Positions 6,999-9,430 of a DNA stretch of 9,430 bases are shown here, piece by piece. The translations under genes were made by a program, and so were the position numbers. The stretch is from an uncultured Bacilli bacterium (lineage in GTDB: Bacteria; Bacillota_I; Bacilli_A; RF39; UBA660): the NCBI GenBank assembly GCA_934096785.1, contig CAKONA010000031.1:1-9430 (forward strand), read 5' to 3'. Under the pieces are notes generated by a model. It was not told the origin of the DNA and searched no databases. It worked only from the letters and a program-made list of their open reading frames with translations. How positions within the stretch are numbered: the stretch's first letter is position 1; each line of letters opens with the position of its first letter.

Positions 6999-7243
6999 TA
7001 TTGGAACTTAGTCATTTGCTTCATTAATTGATTAACTTGCTTTTGACTAGGATTTCTACCCATTCCTCTCATTAATGTTTTAATCATCTCTTCACTAATT
7101 AGAGGGTTTTCTTTTAATTGCTTACTTACTAATTTCTTAGAAATCATAAATCCAGCAATAATACCAACAACAAGTCCAATTACTAAATATAAAATATCCA
7201 TCCAGATATTACCAGTACATTTAACTGCTTCTAATATTAACAT
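6998..7243 (-). CDS. yneF: YneF / UPF0154 family small membrane protein
   Basis: This is an 81-residue single-pass membrane protein of the UPF0154 (YneF) family, common in low-G+C Gram-positives and Mollicutes; its function is not established. One helix (about 16-35, MDILYLVIGLVVGIIAGFMI) leads into a basic cytoplasmic tail with the family's characteristic text: KENPLISEEMIKTLMRGMG (45-63) and NPSQKQVNQLMKQM (64-77). The ATG at 7243 is supported by AGGGAG (7257-7252) 8 bases upstream. The next in-frame ATG (residue 15), nearer to where other family members begin, has no ribosome site, so this copy seems to have about 14 extra N-terminal residues. It follows the SirA-like gene by 33 bases, the same order as yneE-yneF in Bacillus subtilis. 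A hairpin lies in that gap. Confidence 0.9.
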   Translation of the reverse strand: MLILEAVKCTGNIWMDILYLVIGLVVGIIAGFMISKKLVSKQLKENPLISEEMIKTLMRGMGRNPSQKQVNQLMKQMTKFQ

Positions 7244-7259
7244 ATTATCATCTCCCTAA

Positions 7260-7281
7260 CTTAATTCTACCAAGAATTAAG
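7260..7281 (-). promoter_or_regulatory. 9-bp hairpin between the SirA-like stop and the yneF ribosome site
   Basis: CTTAATTCT (7281-7273 on the minus strand), a TGGT loop and AGAATTAAG (7268-7260) form a perfect 9-bp stem. It includes the SirA-like TAA and ends 2 bases before the yneF AGGGAG site. No T run follows, so it is not a standard terminator. It may affect mRNA processing, 3' stability or yneF translation. Confidence 0.4.
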
Positions 7282-7708
7282 AGTTTATGCAAGAATATAT
7301 GTTATTATCTAACATAAAGTAGTCATGATTATCAAAATCACATACAAATATATTTTTAAAAGTCCTAATATTATAAAAGAACGAAGGAGCATTCTTATTA
7401 CTCCTAATCTTTATATGAGAATTATTTATAACCATCTTAGTAGCCTCATCATTATAAAAGTCATTTATCGTATGCGTATAATTAAAACATATATAATTCT
7501 CATTATCAATATTATTACTCTTAATATATTCATTAAATTCATCCTTCCTTAAAGGAACAACAATAGAATTAAATATATTATAACCAAGTACAATATCTTC
7601 ACTCTTCAAATGATGAATATTTTCAAGCATCAAATACAATTCCTCATAATTATTACGATAGTTCCTAACTATATTATCCTTCACTTCAAACAAATAAAAT
7701 GTTCTCAC
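7277..7708 (-). CDS. sirA: SirA (YneE)-like inhibitor of DnaA-dependent replication initiation
   Basis: In Bacillus subtilis, SirA (148 residues) binds DnaA and blocks replication initiation when cells start sporulating. This 143-residue protein shows the same plan: a short N-terminal strand MRTFYLFEVKDNIVRNY, like SirA's YYTYLIKEEFANHY; a middle YNYTHTINDFY-type region; a charged-hydrophobic strand KMVINNSHIKI; and a C-terminal RTFKNIFVCDFDNHDYFML, like SirA's CFLAIDFNSKRYGWL. Sequence identity is low, so the call rests on this pattern plus synteny (yneF directly downstream) and a Spo0A-box sequence in the promoter. The start is GTG (7708-7706), set by a strong GAGGTGA site (7722-7716). It lies downstream of the terminator of the DUF285 gene, so it has its own promoter. 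Alternative: an unrelated small cytosolic protein. Confidence 0.7.
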   Translation of the reverse strand: MRTFYLFEVKDNIVRNYRNNYEELYLMLENIHHLKSEDIVLGYNIFNSIVVPLRKDEFNEYIKSNNIDNENYICFNYTHTINDFYNDEATKMVINNSHIKIRSNKNAPSFFYNIRTFKNIFVCDFDNHDYFMLDNNIYSCINS

Positions 7709-7728
7709 CTTAATATCACCTCAAGTTA

Positions 7729-7762
7729 ATAATACAATACAAAAACTAAAATATTTGTCGAA
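7729..7762 (-). promoter_or_regulatory. candidate Spo0A-controlled promoter of the SirA-like gene
   Basis: A perfect Spo0A-box sequence, TTGTCGAA, lies on the plus strand at 7755-7762, about 50 bases upstream of the GTG. Its complement supplies a -35-like TCGACA on the minus strand (7761-7756). Two -10 options follow: TATTGT (7739-7734, spacing 16) and TATTAT (7734-7729, spacing 21). The box overlapping the -35, and the wide 21-bp option, resemble Spo0A-activated promoters such as spoIIE and spoIIG. No second clear box is seen. Confidence 0.5.
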
Positions 7763-7763
7763 T

Positions 7764-7789
7764 AAAAAAAGAAAGACAAAATATCTTTC
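7764..7789 (-). terminator. intrinsic terminator of the DUF285 surface-protein gene
   Basis: On the minus strand, GAAAGA (7789-7784), a 7-base loop and TCTTTC (7776-7771) are followed by seven T (7770-7764). It begins 6 bases after the TAA at 7798-7796 and separates this gene from the SirA-like gene. The stem has only two G-C pairs, but the T run is long. Confidence 0.7.
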
Positions 7790-7795
7790 ATTTTA

Positions 7796-9430
7796 TTATT
7801 TCTTAGTGAAATAACCAGGGGTATCTGCTGTATCTATACGAGCATAAGTTATAGAAGTTTTATTACTGGCAAACTTGGTACCATTTCCACCAACTAAAGC
7901 ATAATCATTAAAAAACAAAGCTGCAGTGGAAGTAACAGAGTCTGTAACAAAATTGTCACTTACATATATTGTCTTCAATTTATAGCAAGAACTAAACATC
8001 ATATCCATATTAGTTACGTTGCTAGTATTAAAACTACTTACGTCTAAACTTTCAATCGCACTGCATCCATAAAACATATAATCCATATTAGTTACGTTAC
8101 TAGTATTAAAACTACTTAAATTCAATTCAGTAACCTTAGAATTACTAAACATGCCATTCATATTAGTTACATTACTTGTATCAAAATTTTCAAGTCCAAT
8201 TATTTTAACAGAAGAAGTTCTATTAAACATTGCATTCATGCTTGTTAAATTTCTTGTATCAAAACTGCTTACATCTAATATTTCAGCAGTACATCCATCA
8301 AACATTCTGTTCATATTAGTTACCTTGCTTGTATCAAAGTTTTCTAATCCTTTTATTTCGTTTACTGCAGTACTTGCAAACATCAAAGCCATATTATTTA
8401 CATTGCTCGTATCAAAACCGCTTACATTTAACACAGAAACCTTTAAACTAGCAAACATAAAGCCCATATTTTTTACATTGCTTGTATCAAAATTTTCTAA
8501 TCCTTTTATTTCAGTTGCACTACTGCTTGAAAACATATAACTCATATTAGTAACTTTACTAGTATCAAAGCTACTTAAATCCAGAGAAGTTACTTTACTA
8601 CCATTAAACATCATATACATACTGGTAACTTTGCTTGTATCAAAACTATTCAAATTAAGTGATGTTGCCTTATTATTATAAAACATTTGGCTCATATCGA
8701 TAACATTGCTTGTATCAAAACTATCAAGCCCTTTTATTTCAGTAGCAGATGCATTTGAAAACATTTTATACATGCTAGTAATATTGTTTGTATTAAAATT
8801 GCTTACATCAATACTTGTTGATTTACTATCAGAAAACATATTAGACATTGATATAATAGGAAACTGATTAACAAAAGTACAAGGCACTTCTGTTATTGGT
8901 TCAGTACTATCTTTATCCGTTAATTGAACCCTCCATGTTTTGGAAGTTGAATTATAAGTATACGTATAAATTCCTTTTTCATATGTATCACCATTACTAG
9001 GTGTTCCATCATATATACAATACACAGGTTTAGGCCCACTATATTCTTGAATATCTACTTTACCAGAGAAGGATTTCTTCATATTAGAACTTTGATCATA
9101 GTCTTTATCATCAAATGTTACTGTTATATTGTATTCGTGAGTTATTCCTGCTTTTATTGAAATGTTATTCTTTATAAGTGCTGAAGTACTTGTATCTGAT
9201 ATTGGTACTGCTCTATAGATTTTATTGCATGTACCACTTTCAGTTTGATTTGAAGTTCCATATCCAGTGTAACTCTTACATTCTAAAGTAACATGTAATT
9301 CATAATTTTCTATTGTATTAATTAAGTCACTCCAGTTAAGTTGATATGTTACATCTCTTGTACCAATGTTTTCTACTGTAACTGTTTTAGATACTGAATC
9401 TCCTGGCATTGCATTACTAAGTGTTATCTC
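7796..9430 (-). CDS. BspA-like surface protein with DUF285 repeats, 5' end outside the window
   Basis: The reading frame is open to the right edge; the Met at 9409 is internal, since seven further sense codons precede it. The visible 544 residues (numbered from that Met) contain an Ig-like beta domain beginning PGDSVSKTVTVENIGTRDVTYQL (3-120), a linker domain with VYCIYDGT and VPCTF (129-180), eleven DUF285/BspA-like repeats (205-486), and a C-terminal cap, LVGGNGTKFASNKT...YARID...PGYFTKK. DUF285 repeats are leucine-rich-repeat-like and typical of surface proteins of gut and oral bacteria that bind host or microbial ligands. Cysteine pairs 44/61 and 131/177 could form disulphides. A signal peptide presumably lies beyond the edge. 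The C terminus has no LPxTG motif or membrane segment, so anchoring, if any, must be N-terminal or non-covalent. A terminator follows. Confidence 0.9.
   Translation of the reverse strand, partial: EITLSNAMPGDSVSKTVTVENIGTRDVTYQLNWSDLINTIENYELHVTLECKSYTGYGTSNQTESGTCNKIYRAVPISDTSTSALIKNNISIKAGITHEYNITVTFDDKDYDQSSNMKKSFSGKVDIQEYSGPKPVYCIYDGTPSNGDTYEKGIYTYTYNSTSKTWRVQLTDKDSTEPITEVPCTFVNQFPIISMSNMFSDSKSTSIDVSNFNTNNITSMYKMFSNASATEIKGLDSFDTSNVIDMSQMFYNNKATSLNLNSFDTSKVTSMYMMFNGSKVTSLDLSSFDTSKVTNMSYMFSSSSATEIKGLENFDTSNVKNMGFMFASLKVSVLNVSGFDTSNVNNMALMFASTAVNEIKGLENFDTSKVTNMNRMFDGCTAEILDVSSFDTRNLTSMNAMFNRTSSVKIIGLENFDTSNVTNMNGMFSNSKVTELNLSSFNTSNVTNMDYMFYGCSAIESLDVSSFNTSNVTNMDMMFSSCYKLKTIYVSDNFVTDSVTSTAALFFNDYALVGGNGTKFASNKTSITYARIDTADTPGYFTKK
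7955..8797 (-). repeat. eleven tandem DUF285 repeats of 25-26 codons
   Basis: Units begin FDT or FNT (residues 205, 231, 256, 281, 307, 332, 358, 383, 409, 434 and 460) and read F(D/N)TSxVTxMxxMFxxS...L(D/N)LSS. Two kinds occur: 26-residue units ending in xIKGLEN and 25-residue units ending in LxLSS. They alternate over most of the array, giving a 51-residue (153-bp) super-unit. A further partial unit (SMSNMFSDSKSTSIDVSN) precedes the first. Confidence 0.9.

Noticed and set aside
8151..8540. Long plus-strand ORF with repeated LVTLLVSKF text
   Set aside because: It is the antisense shadow of the DUF285 repeats; its apparent repetition comes from them, and no ribosome site is associated.
9407..9409. 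ATG at 9409 as the start of the DUF285 protein
   Set aside because: The frame stays open to the window edge with sensible residues (EITLSNA), and a secreted protein would need a signal peptide further upstream.

Overview
The window is very AT-rich with short intergenic gaps. Genes use ATG and GTG starts, Shine-Dalgarno sites of the AGGAGG type, TGG for Trp and TGA as a true stop (holA), so the standard bacterial code applies. Gene content (MraY, a FtsW/SpoVE-type SEDS protein, HolA, YneF, a SirA-like protein, a BspA/DUF285 repeat surface protein) points to a low-G+C Bacillota, probably an uncultured host-associated lineage. A SirA homologue preceded by a perfect Spo0A-box sequence suggests that the lineage has, or recently had, Spo0A and possibly sporulation. 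The species cannot be named from this window.

Layout. Positions 3-80 hold the last codons of a plus-strand gene that enters from the left. From 5377 down to 225 runs a minus-strand block, in transcription order: an RnfC-like protein without the catalytic motifs, holA one base behind it, mraY, ftsW, and a membrane acyltransferase 3 family protein. Mid-block signals are a possible promoter before mraY, a short terminator-like hairpin overlapping the mraY stop, and a cluster of inverted repeats before the acyltransferase. The two SEDS/MraY genes make and polymerise the lipid-linked peptidoglycan precursor; murD and murG are not between them.

At 5378-5470 lies a divergent promoter region. To its right, on the plus strand, is a membrane-anchored WG-repeat protein (5471-6982). 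It ends 15 bases from the convergent yneF, and one perfect 13-bp hairpin serves both 3' ends.

From 9430 down to 6998 the strand is minus again: a large secreted BspA-like DUF285 repeat protein whose 5' end lies outside the window, a clear terminator, then a SirA-like gene and yneF. The SirA-like/yneF pair repeats the yneE-yneF order of Bacillus subtilis. The Spo0A-box sequence sits where a -35 element would lie upstream of the SirA-like gene, as expected if this inhibitor of DnaA-driven replication initiation is still under Spo0A control.

I see no mobile element, CRISPR array, tRNA or rRNA. No stretch longer than 300 bases lacks a gene. The most noteworthy points are the Spo0A-box/SirA arrangement, the stripped-down RnfC-like protein coupled to holA, and a 51-residue higher-order repeat in the DUF285 array.
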